Shown piece by piece: positions 1 through 8,144 of a stretch of DNA of 64,000 bases. Source of the stretch: Clostridiales bacterium NK3B98 (GTDB lineage Bacteria > Bacillota > Clostridia > Oscillospirales > Oscillospiraceae); NCBI GenBank assembly GCA_000421005.1, contig ATWA01000008.1, positions 18,935-82,934 on the forward strand, given 5' to 3'. Below the pieces are notes generated by a model. That model was not told the DNA's origin, did not search any database, and saw nothing but the letters and a program-made list of their open reading frames with translations. A program made the position numbers and the translations under genes. The stretch's first letter is position 1. Every line of letters starts with the position of its first letter.

Positions 1-1542
1 GCGGTCTGGTCCAAGCTGTACGATCTCAGCGGTTTCCAGTGGAACGATCAGCCTTGGATCCGTCTCCGGGGCAGCAAGGCGGTGGAAACCTGCCCGCTGA
101 ATATTTACGAGCTGCATCTGGGCTCCTGGCGGCGCAGCGGCGATGGCAGGCTGCTCAGCTATCGGGAGATTACCAAATGGCTGGTGCCCTACGTCAAGGA
201 GATGGGCTACACTTCCGTGGAGCTGCTGCCCGTGGCGGAGCATAACCGGGACGAGCGGTACGGCTTCCTCTGCTCCAACTTCTTCGCCCCCACCAGCCGG
301 TTCGGCACCCCTCACGATTTCATGTACATGGTGGATCAGCTCCATCAGGCGGGAGTTGGCGTCTTTTTGGACTGGACTCCTGCCTGCTTCCCGGAGAACG
401 ACTTCGGTCTGGGTAGCTTTGACGGCGAATCCTGCTACGAGTACGCTGACCCCCAGAAGTCAGTCTTCCCCGGACAGCCCGCCCGGTTCTTTGATTTCAA
501 CAAAGGTCAGGTAAGGAGCTTTCTCACCTCCTGCGCCATGTTCTGGATGCGGCGGTATCACCTGGACGGGCTGCGGATGGACAGTGTGTCCAATATGATC
601 TATCTGGACTACGGCGGGCGGACCTGGCTTCCCAACGCCGACGGCGGGCGGGAAAATCTGGAGGCGGTCAGCCTGCTGCGGCACATAAACCAGCGGATCA
701 TGAAGGAGTTTCCCGGCTCGGTGACCATTGCCGACGAGACCACCACCTGGCCCTATGTCACCTCCGCCAAGAAGGACAAGCACGCTTTGGGCTTCACCTT
801 TAAGTGGAATCTGGGCTGGATGCGGGACAGTCTCCACTATGTCCGCCTGAGCAGTCTCTACCGCACCAGCAGCCACGAGGATCTGACCCGTCCCATGGAC
901 TACGCTTTCTCGGAGCGGTTCATCCTCCCCATCTCTCACTTTGAAGCGGAGTACGAAAAGTATTCCCTCATTGATATTATGCCCGGGGACGACGGGCAGA
1001 AGTTTGCCGGCGTGCGGGTATTCTACCTCTATATGCTCACCTGCCCCGGTAAAAAGCTCACCATGATGGGTACCGAGTTCGGGCAGTTCCGCCACTGGAA
1101 CTGGCGCTTCTCTATGGACTGGCATTTGCTGGAATACCGTCCCTTCCAGCAGCACCAGAACTTTTTCAGGCATGCCAACCAGTTCTATCTGGAGCATCCC
1201 GCCCTCTGGGAGGGGGACAACAACCCCCGCAGTTTCCGGTGGGTCTGCTCCACTGACGCGGCGAACAATGTGATCGTCTATGTCCGCTCCTTCAGCGGCG
1301 AGACCCTCCATGTGGCGCTGAACTTCTCCAAGCATGACCGCATCGGCTACCGTATGGGTGTGGCCAAGCCTGGAGAGTACAAGGTGATTTTCCATACCGA
1401 TACCATTGATCAGGGCGGCGCTGGCCGGGTGGTGCGGCATCTGCTCTCCGCCGCTCCCATCCGCTGCAACGACCTGCCCTATTCCCTCCTGCTGGATCTC
1501 CCGCCCCTGACCGGCATGGTGCTGCGGCACACGGAGGATTAA
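1..1542 (+). CDS. glgB: 1,4-alpha-glucan branching enzyme-like protein (5' end cut by window)
   Basis: The reading frame is open from base 1, so the start and N-terminal carbohydrate-binding part lie outside the window; 513 residues are visible. GlgB forms alpha-1,6 branches in glycogen. Family landmarks are present: NIYELHLGSWRR, GLRMDSVSNMIYLDY with the nucleophile Asp, IADETTTWP with the acid/base Glu, and GTEFGQ. Two conserved active-site positions are changed. Region I reads DWTPACFP, where the family has His before FP (Cys codon at 385-387). Region IV reads SHFEAEYEK, where the family has SHDEVVHGK (Phe codon at 940-942, replacing the transition-state Asp). The fold is surely GlgB, but activity is doubtful. 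It lies 79 bases upstream of glgC and is probably in the same operon. Confidence 0.88.
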   Translation, partial: AVWSKLYDLSGFQWNDQPWIRLRGSKAVETCPLNIYELHLGSWRRSGDGRLLSYREITKWLVPYVKEMGYTSVELLPVAEHNRDERYGFLCSNFFAPTSRFGTPHDFMYMVDQLHQAGVGVFLDWTPACFPENDFGLGSFDGESCYEYADPQKSVFPGQPARFFDFNKGQVRSFLTSCAMFWMRRYHLDGLRMDSVSNMIYLDYGGRTWLPNADGGRENLEAVSLLRHINQRIMKEFPGSVTIADETTTWPYVTSAKKDKHALGFTFKWNLGWMRDSLHYVRLSSLYRTSSHEDLTRPMDYAFSERFILPISHFEAEYEKYSLIDIMPGDDGQKFAGVRVFYLYMLTCPGKKLTMMGTEFGQFRHWNWRFSMDWHLLEYRPFQQHQNFFRHANQFYLEHPALWEGDNNPRSFRWVCSTDAANNVIVYVRSFSGETLHVALNFSKHDRIGYRMGVAKPGEYKVIFHTDTIDQGGAGRVVRHLLSAAPIRCNDLPYSLLLDLPPLTGMVLRHTED

Positions 1543-1621
1543 ATGGTTCTATTAGGGCGGCGCAGCCGTCTCAAGATAGAGTGTCCAAGAATTATAAAGG
1601 AATGTTAGAGGTGAAGGATTC

Positions 1622-2812
1622 ATGAAAAAAGAATGTGTAGCCATGCTGCTGGCCGGTGGACAGGGTTCCCGCCTGTACGCTCTGACCCGCTCCGTGGCAA
1701 AACCCGCCGTTCCCTTCGGCGCAAAGTACCGTATCATTGACTTCCCGCTGTCCAACTGCGTCAACTCCGGCATTGATACCGTGGGCGTGCTCACCCAGTA
1801 CCGTCCCATGGAGCTGAACGCATATCTGGGCAACGGCCAGCCCTGGGATCTGGACAAATCCGACGGCGGCGTGCATGTGCTGCCTCCCTATCTGGGTGCC
1901 GGTGAAAAGGGTTCCTGGTACAAGGGCACCGCAAACGCCATCTACCAGAACATCGACTTCATTGATATGTACGATCCTGAGTATGTGCTCATCCTCTCCG
2001 GTGACCACATCTACAAGATGGACTACGACGCCATGCTGGACTATCACAAGTCTCAGGGCGCTGCCGCCACCATCTCCGTGCTGGAAGTCAGTCTGGAGGA
2101 GGCAACCCGCTTCGGCATCATGAACGTAGACGAGAACGACGTGATCTACGAGTTTGAAGAGAAGCCCAAGCACCCCAAGAGCACGCTGGCCTCCATGGGT
2201 ATCTACATCTTCACTTGGAGCAAGCTGCGTCAGGCCCTCATCGAGGACGAGGCTGACCCCAACTCCAAGAACGACTTCGGCGGCAACATCATCCCCGCCC
2301 TCATCGCCAAGGGCGAGACCTGCGTGGCCTATCGCTTCCGCGGCTACTGGAAGGACGTGGGCACCATCGCCTCCCTGTGGGATGCCAATATGGACCTGCT
2401 GAACATCAACGACGGCATTCAGGAGTTCGACAAGAGCTGGCCCATCTACGCCCGCACCGCCGCCTGCCCGCCTCACGTCTCCGGCCCCAACGCCTCTGTG
2501 AAGGAGAGTCTGGTCGCCGGTGGCAGCGAGATTGACGGCACCGTCAACCACTCCGTCATCTTCGAGAACGTCACCATCGAGGAAGGAGCCGAGGTGCAGT
2601 ACTCCGTGCTGATGCCCGGCGCTGTGGTCAAGTCCGGTGCCAGAGTTCTCTACTCCATTCTGGCTGAGAACTGCGTGGTGGAAGAAAACGCCGTGGTGGG
2701 CGAGGCCAACGCCCCCATCGCCGTGGTTGCCGGCGGCGTTGTGGTGGATGCCGGCACCAGCGTGCCTGCCGGCGCCATGTATACAGAAGAATCGAAAGGC
2801 GGTGAGGCATAA
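1622..2812 (+). CDS. glgC: Glucose-1-phosphate adenylyltransferase, catalytic subunit
   Basis: Makes ADP-glucose from glucose-1-phosphate and ATP, the committed step of bacterial glycogen synthesis. The 396-residue protein starts with the nucleotidyltransferase signature [11 protein letters not shown] (residues 11-21). It has the usual [15 protein letters not shown] and [10 protein letters not shown] motifs and a C-terminal left-handed beta-helix (residues about 290-380) typical of this family. The ATG at 1622 follows an AGGTGAAGG ribosome site. The stop codon shares its last A with the start of glgD, a one-base overlap that implies translational coupling. GlgC and GlgD form a heteromeric enzyme in Firmicutes. 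Confidence 0.96.
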   Translation: MKKECVAMLLAGGQGSRLYALTRSVAKPAVPFGAKYRIIDFPLSNCVNSGIDTVGVLTQYRPMELNAYLGNGQPWDLDKSDGGVHVLPPYLGAGEKGSWYKGTANAIYQNIDFIDMYDPEYVLILSGDHIYKMDYDAMLDYHKSQGAAATISVLEVSLEEATRFGIMNVDENDVIYEFEEKPKHPKSTLASMGIYIFTWSKLRQALIEDEADPNSKNDFGGNIIPALIAKGETCVAYRFRGYWKDVGTIASLWDANMDLLNINDGIQEFDKSWPIYARTAACPPHVSGPNASVKESLVAGGSEIDGTVNHSVIFENVTIEEGAEVQYSVLMPGAVVKSGARVLYSILAENCVVEENAVVGEANAPIAVVAGGVVVDAGTSVPAGAMYTEESKGGEA

Positions 2813-3933
2813 TGCTGAACAATGTGCATGGTATTTTGATTACCAACCAGCCGGGTTATAACCTGAAGGAGCTCTCCTCCATCCGTTCCATTTCCTCCGT
2901 CCCCTACGGCGGCCGTTACCGTCTGGTGGACTTCCTGCTGTCCAACATGGTGGACGACGGCATCACCGATATCGGCGTGGTGCTGCAGCAGGGTTATCAG
3001 TCTCTGCTGGACCATCTGGGCTCCGGTAAGGACTGGGATCTGGCCCGCCGTCAGGGCGGTCTGCGTCTGCTGCCTCCCTTCGCTCAGATGAACTCCTCCA
3101 ACCCCACCAACAACTACCGGGGCATGATGGAAGCTCTCATCGGCCTGAAGAGCTATCTCAGCGAGATTAAGCAGGAGTATCTCATCGTCGCTGACGCTGA
3201 CTCCGTGCTGAACATCTCTCTGGAGGATGTGTTCAACAAGCACATCTCCACCGGCGCAGACATCACCACCGTCTGCTCCAGCCGCTTCACCGACCGTCCC
3301 CAGTACGCCACCTATTACACCCTCAATGAGGACGGCACCGCCAAGGAGATTCTTGCCAAGCCCGAGGGCGTCTGCTATGAGGCGCTGAACATCTATGTCA
3401 TCAGCAAGGCCAAGATGATCGAGCTGGTCAACTACGCCGAGGCGCGTGACCTGTACTCCTTCTCTCACCAGATCCTCGGACGCAAGAAGGAGCTGGGTCT
3501 GAAGGTGGTGCCCTATGTGTTCAAGGGCTATGTGGCACGCTTCCCCACTGTGGCAGAGTATTTCTCCAAGAGCATGGATCTGCTGAAGAAGGATGTGCGC
3601 CGGGATCTGTTCAACCCCGCCCATCCCATCCGCTCCAAGGACCGCTCTGACCCCGCCACCTATTACGGCCCGGAGAGCAAGGTCACCGGCTCCATGATCT
3701 CCGACGGCTGCGTCATCGAGGGCGAGGTGGAGAACTCCATTATCTTCCGCAACGTGAAGGTATCCAAGGGCGCTGTGGTGAAAAACTGCATCCTGATGAA
3801 GGATACCGTCATCGGTGCCGGTGCCAGCCTGAACTGTGTCATCTGCGACAAGGACGTGGAAATCTCCGCTGGCCGTACCCTGTCCGGCTGTGAGACCTAC
3901 CCCATTGTCTACGCTAAGGGCTCCAAAATCTGA
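2812..3933 (+). CDS. glgD: ADP-glucose pyrophosphorylase regulatory subunit
   Basis: GlgD is the non-catalytic partner of GlgC in Firmicutes and tunes ADP-glucose synthesis. The 373-residue protein keeps the nucleotidyltransferase fold (YGGRYRLVDFLLSNMVDDG near residue 40) and the C-terminal hexapeptide beta-helix. Its N-terminus lacks the glycine-rich GGxGxRL loop seen in GlgC, as expected for GlgD. It starts on the last base of the glgC stop codon and ends 81 bases before glgA, with a strong hairpin in that gap. Confidence 0.95.
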   Translation: MLNNVHGILITNQPGYNLKELSSIRSISSVPYGGRYRLVDFLLSNMVDDGITDIGVVLQQGYQSLLDHLGSGKDWDLARRQGGLRLLPPFAQMNSSNPTNNYRGMMEALIGLKSYLSEIKQEYLIVADADSVLNISLEDVFNKHISTGADITTVCSSRFTDRPQYATYYTLNEDGTAKEILAKPEGVCYEALNIYVISKAKMIELVNYAEARDLYSFSHQILGRKKELGLKVVPYVFKGYVARFPTVAEYFSKSMDLLKKDVRRDLFNPAHPIRSKDRSDPATYYGPESKVTGSMISDGCVIEGEVENSIIFRNVKVSKGAVVKNCILMKDTVIGAGASLNCVICDKDVEISAGRTLSGCETYPIVYAKGSKI

Positions 3934-3958
3934 TCCCGGCACCTGCAGCACCATTTTC

Positions 3959-3989
3959 CCTCCTCTGCTGCTCCCTGCAGCGGGGGAGG
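3959..3989 (+). other. Stem-loop between glgD and glgA
   Basis: Bases 3959-3971 pair with 3977-3989 over 13 positions, two of them G-T wobbles, around a 5-base loop. No run of T follows, so this is not a normal terminator. It lies 25 bases after glgD and 25 bases before the glgA start. An mRNA processing or stabilising element that sets glgA expression apart from glgCD is an inference. Confidence 0.5.
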
Positions 3990-4014
3990 CTTCGGATAGG
4001 AAAGGAATTGCGCC

Positions 4015-5454
4015 ATGAGAATATTGTATGCATCCTCTGAGGTGGCTCCCTTCATCAAAACCGGCGGTCTGGCAGACGTGGCAGGCTCCCTGCCCCGTGC
4101 GCTGGCGGAATTTCCCGGCAACGATGTGCGGGTGATCCTTCCTCTCTACGCCGGTATCGGCGACGACTGGCGCAGCCAGATGACCTTCGTCAAATATTTC
4201 TACTTCCAGTTGGGGTGGAGAAGCTGCTACTGCGGTCTGTTTGAGCTGGTGCGGGGCGGCGTGACCTATTACTTTGTGGACAACGAGGCATACTTCAAGC
4301 GCAACGGTCTCTATGGTCACTTCGACGACGGCGAGCGCTTTGCCTACTTCTCCAAGGCGGTCATTGAGACCCCCCGGCAGCTGGGCTGGAGCCCGGACGT
4401 GATTCACTGCAACGACTGGGAAACTGCCCTCATCCCCATCTACCTGATGGAAGGCCGCAGCCGTATTCCGGAGCTGTCCGCCACCAAGACGGTGTACACC
4501 ATCCACAACATTGAGTATCAGGGGCGCTACGGCAACTCCATCCTCACCGAAGTGTTCGGTCTGGACTACAACGGATACTTCAACGAGGATTTGCTCAGCT
4601 ATTACAATGATGTCAACCTGATGAAGGGTGCCATTATGTCCGCTGACTATGTGACCACCGTCTCCCCCACCTATGCCACCGAGCTGCAATACGCCTTCTA
4701 CGCCCACGGTCTGGAGGGCGTGGTGGCCGCTCAGCAGCACAAGATCCGGGGCATCCTCAACGGCATTGACACGGATGTTTGGGACCCCTCCAGGGACGAG
4801 AAGATTCCCGCCAAATTCTCCCCGGACGATCTGTCCGGCAAGTGGGAGTGCAAGCGCAAGCTGCAGGAGCAGCTTGGCCTGAATCAAGACCCCAACGCCG
4901 TTATCATCGGCAGCATCTCCCGGCTGGTGGGGCACAAGGGCTACGACCTGATTACCGCCGCCTTTGACCGGATTATGGCCCATCCCGAGGTGCAGTTTGT
5001 GCTTCTGGGCACCGGTGAGTGGAGCTTTGAGGAGTTTTTCCGCAACGCGCAGAACCGGTATCCCGGCAGAGTGTCCGCCAATATCACCTACTCCGCCCCC
5101 CTGTCCAGTGCCATCTACGCCGGGGCCGACCTGTTCCTCATGCCCTCTGTGGCAGAGCCCTGCGGCCTGAGCCAGATGATCGCCATGCGCTACGGCACCG
5201 TGCCCATCGTCCGTCTCACCGGCGGTCTGAAGGACTCTGTGCCCTCCTATAACCCGGTGACCGAGGAAGGGCTGGGCTTTACCTTCGGCAACATCAACGC
5301 CGAGGATATGCTCTCCGCTCTGGACCGTGCCCTGGATGCCCACCGGAATACCGACGCCTGGCAGCGGCTGATGCAGCACGATATGCAGGCGGATTTCAGT
5401 TGGGAGCGCTCCGCTCAGGCGTATCAGGATGTTTACCAGCATCTCTTCCTGTAA
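4015..5454 (+). CDS. glgA: Glycogen synthase, operon copy
   Basis: Starch/glycogen synthase of family GT5, which adds glucose from ADP-glucose to the growing alpha-1,4-glucan. The 479-residue length is normal. The N-terminal ADP-glucose loop KTGGLADVAGSLPRAL is at residues 15-30. The Rossmann motif HCNDWETALIP lies near residue 138. The C-terminal EPCGLSQMIAMRYGTVPIV motif of GT-B synthases is intact. The ATG is preceded by AGGAAAGG. It is the last gene of the glg operon and is followed by a clear terminator. A second, more divergent glgA lies at 61774-63267. Confidence 0.96.
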   Translation: MRILYASSEVAPFIKTGGLADVAGSLPRALAEFPGNDVRVILPLYAGIGDDWRSQMTFVKYFYFQLGWRSCYCGLFELVRGGVTYYFVDNEAYFKRNGLYGHFDDGERFAYFSKAVIETPRQLGWSPDVIHCNDWETALIPIYLMEGRSRIPELSATKTVYTIHNIEYQGRYGNSILTEVFGLDYNGYFNEDLLSYYNDVNLMKGAIMSADYVTTVSPTYATELQYAFYAHGLEGVVAAQQHKIRGILNGIDTDVWDPSRDEKIPAKFSPDDLSGKWECKRKLQEQLGLNQDPNAVIIGSISRLVGHKGYDLITAAFDRIMAHPEVQFVLLGTGEWSFEEFFRNAQNRYPGRVSANITYSAPLSSAIYAGADLFLMPSVAEPCGLSQMIAMRYGTVPIVRLTGGLKDSVPSYNPVTEEGLGFTFGNINAEDMLSALDRALDAHRNTDAWQRLMQHDMQADFSWERSAQAYQDVYQHLFL

Positions 5455-5468
5455 CATCACATTTCCTC

Positions 5469-5497
5469 TCCCGGAGACCCGTTCTCCGGGATTTTTT
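5469..5497 (+). terminator. Rho-independent terminator after glgA
   Basis: A 9-bp GC-rich stem (5469-5477 with 5483-5491) with a 5-base loop is followed directly by six T residues. It separates the glycogen operon from the rpsF operon. Confidence 0.9.
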
Positions 5498-5518
5498 ATG
5501 GAAAAATGAGGTTTTCCC

Positions 5519-5546
5519 TTGACATTGCCGAAAAAGCTGATAGAAT
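5519..5546 (+). promoter_or_regulatory. Sigma-A-type promoter for rpsF-ssb-rpsR
   Basis: TTGACA at 5519-5524 and TAGAAT at 5541-5546, separated by 16 bases. The position just after the glgA terminator and 86 bases upstream of the rpsF start fits a housekeeping promoter. Confidence 0.8.
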
Positions 5547-5554
5547 AACATAGC

Positions 5555-5606
5555 ACGGCTCTGAAAGGAGCCGTTACTTCTCTTGCCCTTTTCGGCAGGA
5601 AAGGGC
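5555..5606 (+). promoter_or_regulatory. rpsF leader with two hairpins (possible S6:S18 autoregulatory site)
   Basis: The untranslated leader holds two 7-bp hairpins: 5555-5561 with 5568-5574, and 5585-5591 with 5600-5606. Many bacterial rpsF leaders bind the S6-S18 complex for feedback control. The presence of hairpins is seen directly; assignment to that known motif is not proven here. Confidence 0.4.
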
Positions 5607-5632
5607 CATATAGTCCATAAGGAGGTGCAAAC

Positions 5633-5929
5633 ATGGCAAAGGTCAACGGAAGATACGAGGCAATGTATATCATCGATGCCGCTCTGGCTGACGATGCAAT
5701 CGCTGCTATCGTAGAAAAGTTCAAGTCTCTGGTGGAGGCGAACGGCACTCTGACCGAGGTCAACGAGTGGGGTAAGCGTCATCTGGCATATCCCATCAAC
5801 CACAAGAACGAAGGTTACTACGTTCTTATGACCTTCGATTCCGCTCCCGCTTTCCCCGCTGAGCTGACTCGTAACTTTAACATCACCGATGGTGTCATCC
5901 GCTCCCTGGTCGTCGATCAGGCTGCGTAA
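5633..5929 (+). CDS. rpsF: 30S ribosomal protein S6
   Basis: A 98-residue protein of the small-subunit platform, where it pairs with S18. The N-terminus YEAMYIIDAALADD and the segment EWGKRHLAYPINHKNEGYYV are characteristic of S6. It has a strong AAGGAGGTG ribosome site 6 bases before the ATG. First gene of rpsF-ssb-rpsR, an order conserved across Firmicutes. Confidence 0.97.
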   Translation: MAKVNGRYEAMYIIDAALADDAIAAIVEKFKSLVEANGTLTEVNEWGKRHLAYPINHKNEGYYVLMTFDSAPAFPAELTRNFNITDGVIRSLVVDQAA

Positions 5930-5939
5930 GGAGGCAACC

Positions 5940-6425
5940 ATGCTCAATCGTATTGTGCTCATGGGTCGCCTGACCCGGGACCCGGAGCTTCGCCGGACGC
6001 AAACCGGCACCCCTGTCGCTTCCTTCTCTCTGGCGGTGGATCGGGATTTTGCCGACAAGTCCACCGGTCAGCGTGCTACCGATTTCATTGACATCGTGGC
6101 TTGGAGAAGCACCGCAGAGTTTGTCAGCAAATACTTTACCAAGGGCCGTATGGCTGTGGTAGAGGGACGTCTCCAGATTCGTGACTGGCAGGATAAGGAC
6201 GGCAACAAGCGCCGTTCTGCCGAGGTCGTTGCGGACAGCGTCTATTTTGGCGACTCCAAGCGGGACAGCGACGGCGGCAGCTACGCCCCCCGCAGCAACG
6301 GAAATTCCGGCTACGGCGGAGGATACGCCCCTGCGAACAACGGCAGTTCCTATGCCGCTCCCGCCGCTCCTGCGGTGTCCGAGTTCGCAGAACTCAGCGA
6401 TGATGACGGCGAATTGCCGTTCTAA
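5940..6425 (+). CDS. ssb: Single-stranded DNA-binding protein
   Basis: Binds single-stranded DNA as a tetramer during replication and repair. The 161-residue protein has the OB-fold core (MLNRIVLMGRLTRDPELR, then VEGRLQIRDWQDKDGNKR). A Gly/Ser/Ala-rich linker follows at about residues 110-148. The acidic tip ends DDDGELPF and recruits partner proteins. I chose the ATG at 5940, which follows AAGGAGG and matches the family start; an upstream in-frame codon would add 17 residues inside rpsF. It starts 10 bases after the rpsF stop. Confidence 0.96.
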   Translation: MLNRIVLMGRLTRDPELRRTQTGTPVASFSLAVDRDFADKSTGQRATDFIDIVAWRSTAEFVSKYFTKGRMAVVEGRLQIRDWQDKDGNKRRSAEVVADSVYFGDSKRDSDGGSYAPRSNGNSGYGGGYAPANNGSSYAAPAAPAVSEFAELSDDDGELPF

Positions 6426-6474
6426 ACGAGCGTTAAGGTGACAACGTTCTATCTCAACGAAAGGAGACTTTACC

Positions 6475-6708
6475 ATGGCTTTTGATAAGACCCGTACCCG
6501 TAAGCGCAGAAAGGTATGCACCTTCTGTGTGGATCAGGTTGAGGGAATTGACTATAAGGACACTGGCAAGCTGCGCCGCTATCTCTCCGAGCGCGGAAAG
6601 ATTCTGCCCCGCCGCACCACTGGCACCTGTGCCATGCATCAGCGGGAGCTGACCACCGCCATCAAGCGTGCCCGTCAGATTGCTCTGCTGCCCTACGTCA
6701 ACGACTGA
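6475..6708 (+). CDS. rpsR: 30S ribosomal protein S18
   Basis: A 77-residue S18 with the core [18 protein letters not shown] and [22 protein letters not shown]. The Cys pair in CTFC plus the later Cys and His mark this as the zinc-binding form of S18. It has a GAAAGGAGA ribosome site. Last gene of the rpsF operon, closed by a terminator at 6724-6752. Confidence 0.97.
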   Translation: MAFDKTRTRKRRKVCTFCVDQVEGIDYKDTGKLRRYLSERGKILPRRTTGTCAMHQRELTTAIKRARQIALLPYVND

Positions 6709-6723
6709 TTTCGTTTGCGTGAT

Positions 6724-6752
6724 AACCCCGGCTGCTTGCAGCCGGGGTTTTT
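6724..6752 (+). terminator. Rho-independent terminator after rpsR
   Basis: A near-perfect GC-rich stem, about 12 bp, centred on a 4-base loop at 6735-6738 and followed by a T run. Confidence 0.9.
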
Positions 6753-6778
6753 GCTGTCTCTGTGAAAAAGGGAAAGCC

Positions 6779-6807
6779 TTGAAATGCCGCCCTCATTTTG
6801 GTATACT
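6779..6807 (+). promoter_or_regulatory. Sigma-A-type promoter for miaA-hfq
   Basis: TTGAAA at 6779-6784 and TATACT at 6802-6807 with a 17-base spacer, 40 bases upstream of the miaA start and just after the rpsR terminator. Confidence 0.78.
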
Positions 6808-6846
6808 ATATTATGTATACGTTGCGTTGAAGGGAGGAGTGGGGTC

Positions 6847-7788
6847 ATGCAGCCGCAGGTTCTGGTTATCGCCGGCCCTACCGCCTCGGGCAAGACCGCC
6901 TTGAGCATCGCTCTGGCGCAGGCCTTTGACGGGGAAATCGTCAACGCAGATTCCATGCAGATTTACCGCACCATGGACGTGGGTACTGCCAAACCCACCA
7001 TGGAGGAACGGCATGGGATTCCCCATCATCTGCTGGATGTGGCAGATCCGGGGGAGAACTTCTCCGTTGCCCGGTATGTGGACTTGGCCGCCCCCTGTGT
7101 GGACCACATTCTCGCCCGGGGTAAGCTGCCTATCCTCACCGGAGGCACCGGGCTGTATATCGACTCTCTGCTCTCCGGGCGCACCTTCGCCCCCTATCCG
7201 GAAACCGGCTGGCGGCAGCGTTTGCAGCAGCAGGCGGCAGAGCAGGGGATTGACCCTCTGCTGGCGGAGCTGGCAGAAGTGGACCCGGAGGCCGCCGCAA
7301 GGCTCCACCCCAATGACGAAAAGCGAATCATCCGGGCGTTGGAGGTGTGGCATGAGACGGGTAAGACCATCTCCCAGCACAACCGGGAGACACAGGCGCT
7401 CCCTCCCCGGTATGCCGCCTTGAAGCTGGCCCTCAACTTCAGAAACCGGGCAGACCTGTGGGCCCGGATTGACCGCCGGGTGGACCAAATGGCCGCTGAC
7501 GGGCTGGTAGAGGAGGTCTCCGCCCTGTTGGGGCAGGGAATTGACCCCAAATGCACCGCCATGCAGGCCATCGGATACAAGGAGCTGGTGCCTGCCCTGC
7601 GGGGAGAATGGGATTTGGAAACCGCTCTGGCGGAGATCAAGCTCCGCTCCCGGCAATACGCCAAGCGTCAGCTTACCTGGTTTCGCCGGGATGAACAATA
7701 CCACTGGTTCCTGTGGGACAGGGAGCCGGATTTTTCCGCCGCCCTCCGATTTGCGACAGAAAAAATCCACGCATCGGGTATAGGATGA
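6847..7788 (+). CDS. miaA: tRNA dimethylallyltransferase
   Basis: Transfers an isopentenyl group to A37 of tRNAs that read UNN codons. The 313-residue protein has the P-loop GPTASGKT at residues 10-17. DSMQIYRTMDVGTAKP, GGTGLYIDSLL and the C-terminal QYAKRQLTWFRRD are all MiaA hallmarks. I chose the ATG at 6847 behind GGGAGGAG; the frame extends upstream into the promoter but those residues are not family-like. hfq follows at 71 bases, the common miaA-hfq order. Confidence 0.96.
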   Translation: MQPQVLVIAGPTASGKTALSIALAQAFDGEIVNADSMQIYRTMDVGTAKPTMEERHGIPHHLLDVADPGENFSVARYVDLAAPCVDHILARGKLPILTGGTGLYIDSLLSGRTFAPYPETGWRQRLQQQAAEQGIDPLLAELAEVDPEAAARLHPNDEKRIIRALEVWHETGKTISQHNRETQALPPRYAALKLALNFRNRADLWARIDRRVDQMAADGLVEEVSALLGQGIDPKCTAMQAIGYKELVPALRGEWDLETALAEIKLRSRQYAKRQLTWFRRDEQYHWFLWDREPDFSAALRFATEKIHASGIG

Positions 7789-7858
7789 CAGGGAGGAACG
7801 CCCTGTCCCCAGATAACAGGATACGTCCTCGTACTATACAGAAAAGGACGTGTCTATC

Positions 7859-8101
7859 ATGCAAAGAAACAACGATCTGCAAGAACTGCTGCTCTCCCGG
7901 GCGAGACGGAACCGGGTTCCGGTCACCCTCTTTCTGATGAACGGTTTCCAGTTGCGGGGGGTCATCACCGGGTATGACGCTTTCGTGGTCATGGTCAATA
8001 CCGAGGGCAGACAGCAATTGATTTACAAGCACGCCATCTCCACCATCGTCCCCTTCCGCCCGGTGGAGCTGAGAGAACCGGAACAGGACAGCGCCCTCTA
8101 A
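7859..8101 (+). CDS. hfq: RNA chaperone Hfq
   Basis: An Sm-like hexameric ring protein that helps small RNAs pair with mRNAs. The 80-residue protein contains LFLMNGFQLRGVITGYDAF (Sm1) and LIYKHAISTIVP (Sm2), with the conserved KHAIST. The ATG at 7859 is preceded by AAAAGGA; a GTG three codons earlier is the alternative. The short C-terminal tail ends acidic, as usual in Gram-positive Hfq. Confidence 0.95.
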   Translation: MQRNNDLQELLLSRARRNRVPVTLFLMNGFQLRGVITGYDAFVVMVNTEGRQQLIYKHAISTIVPFRPVELREPEQDSAL

Positions 8102-8144
8102 ACCATGGGCCTTCTTCCTTCCGGCGCAGGTTCAGGAGGCACCT

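Noticed and set aside
2650..5763. A 1,037-codon open frame on the minus strand over glgC-glgD-glgA-rpsF
   Set aside because: It is antisense to clearly real genes; GC-rich codon bias keeps the opposite frame open. Its translation has no recognisable domain.
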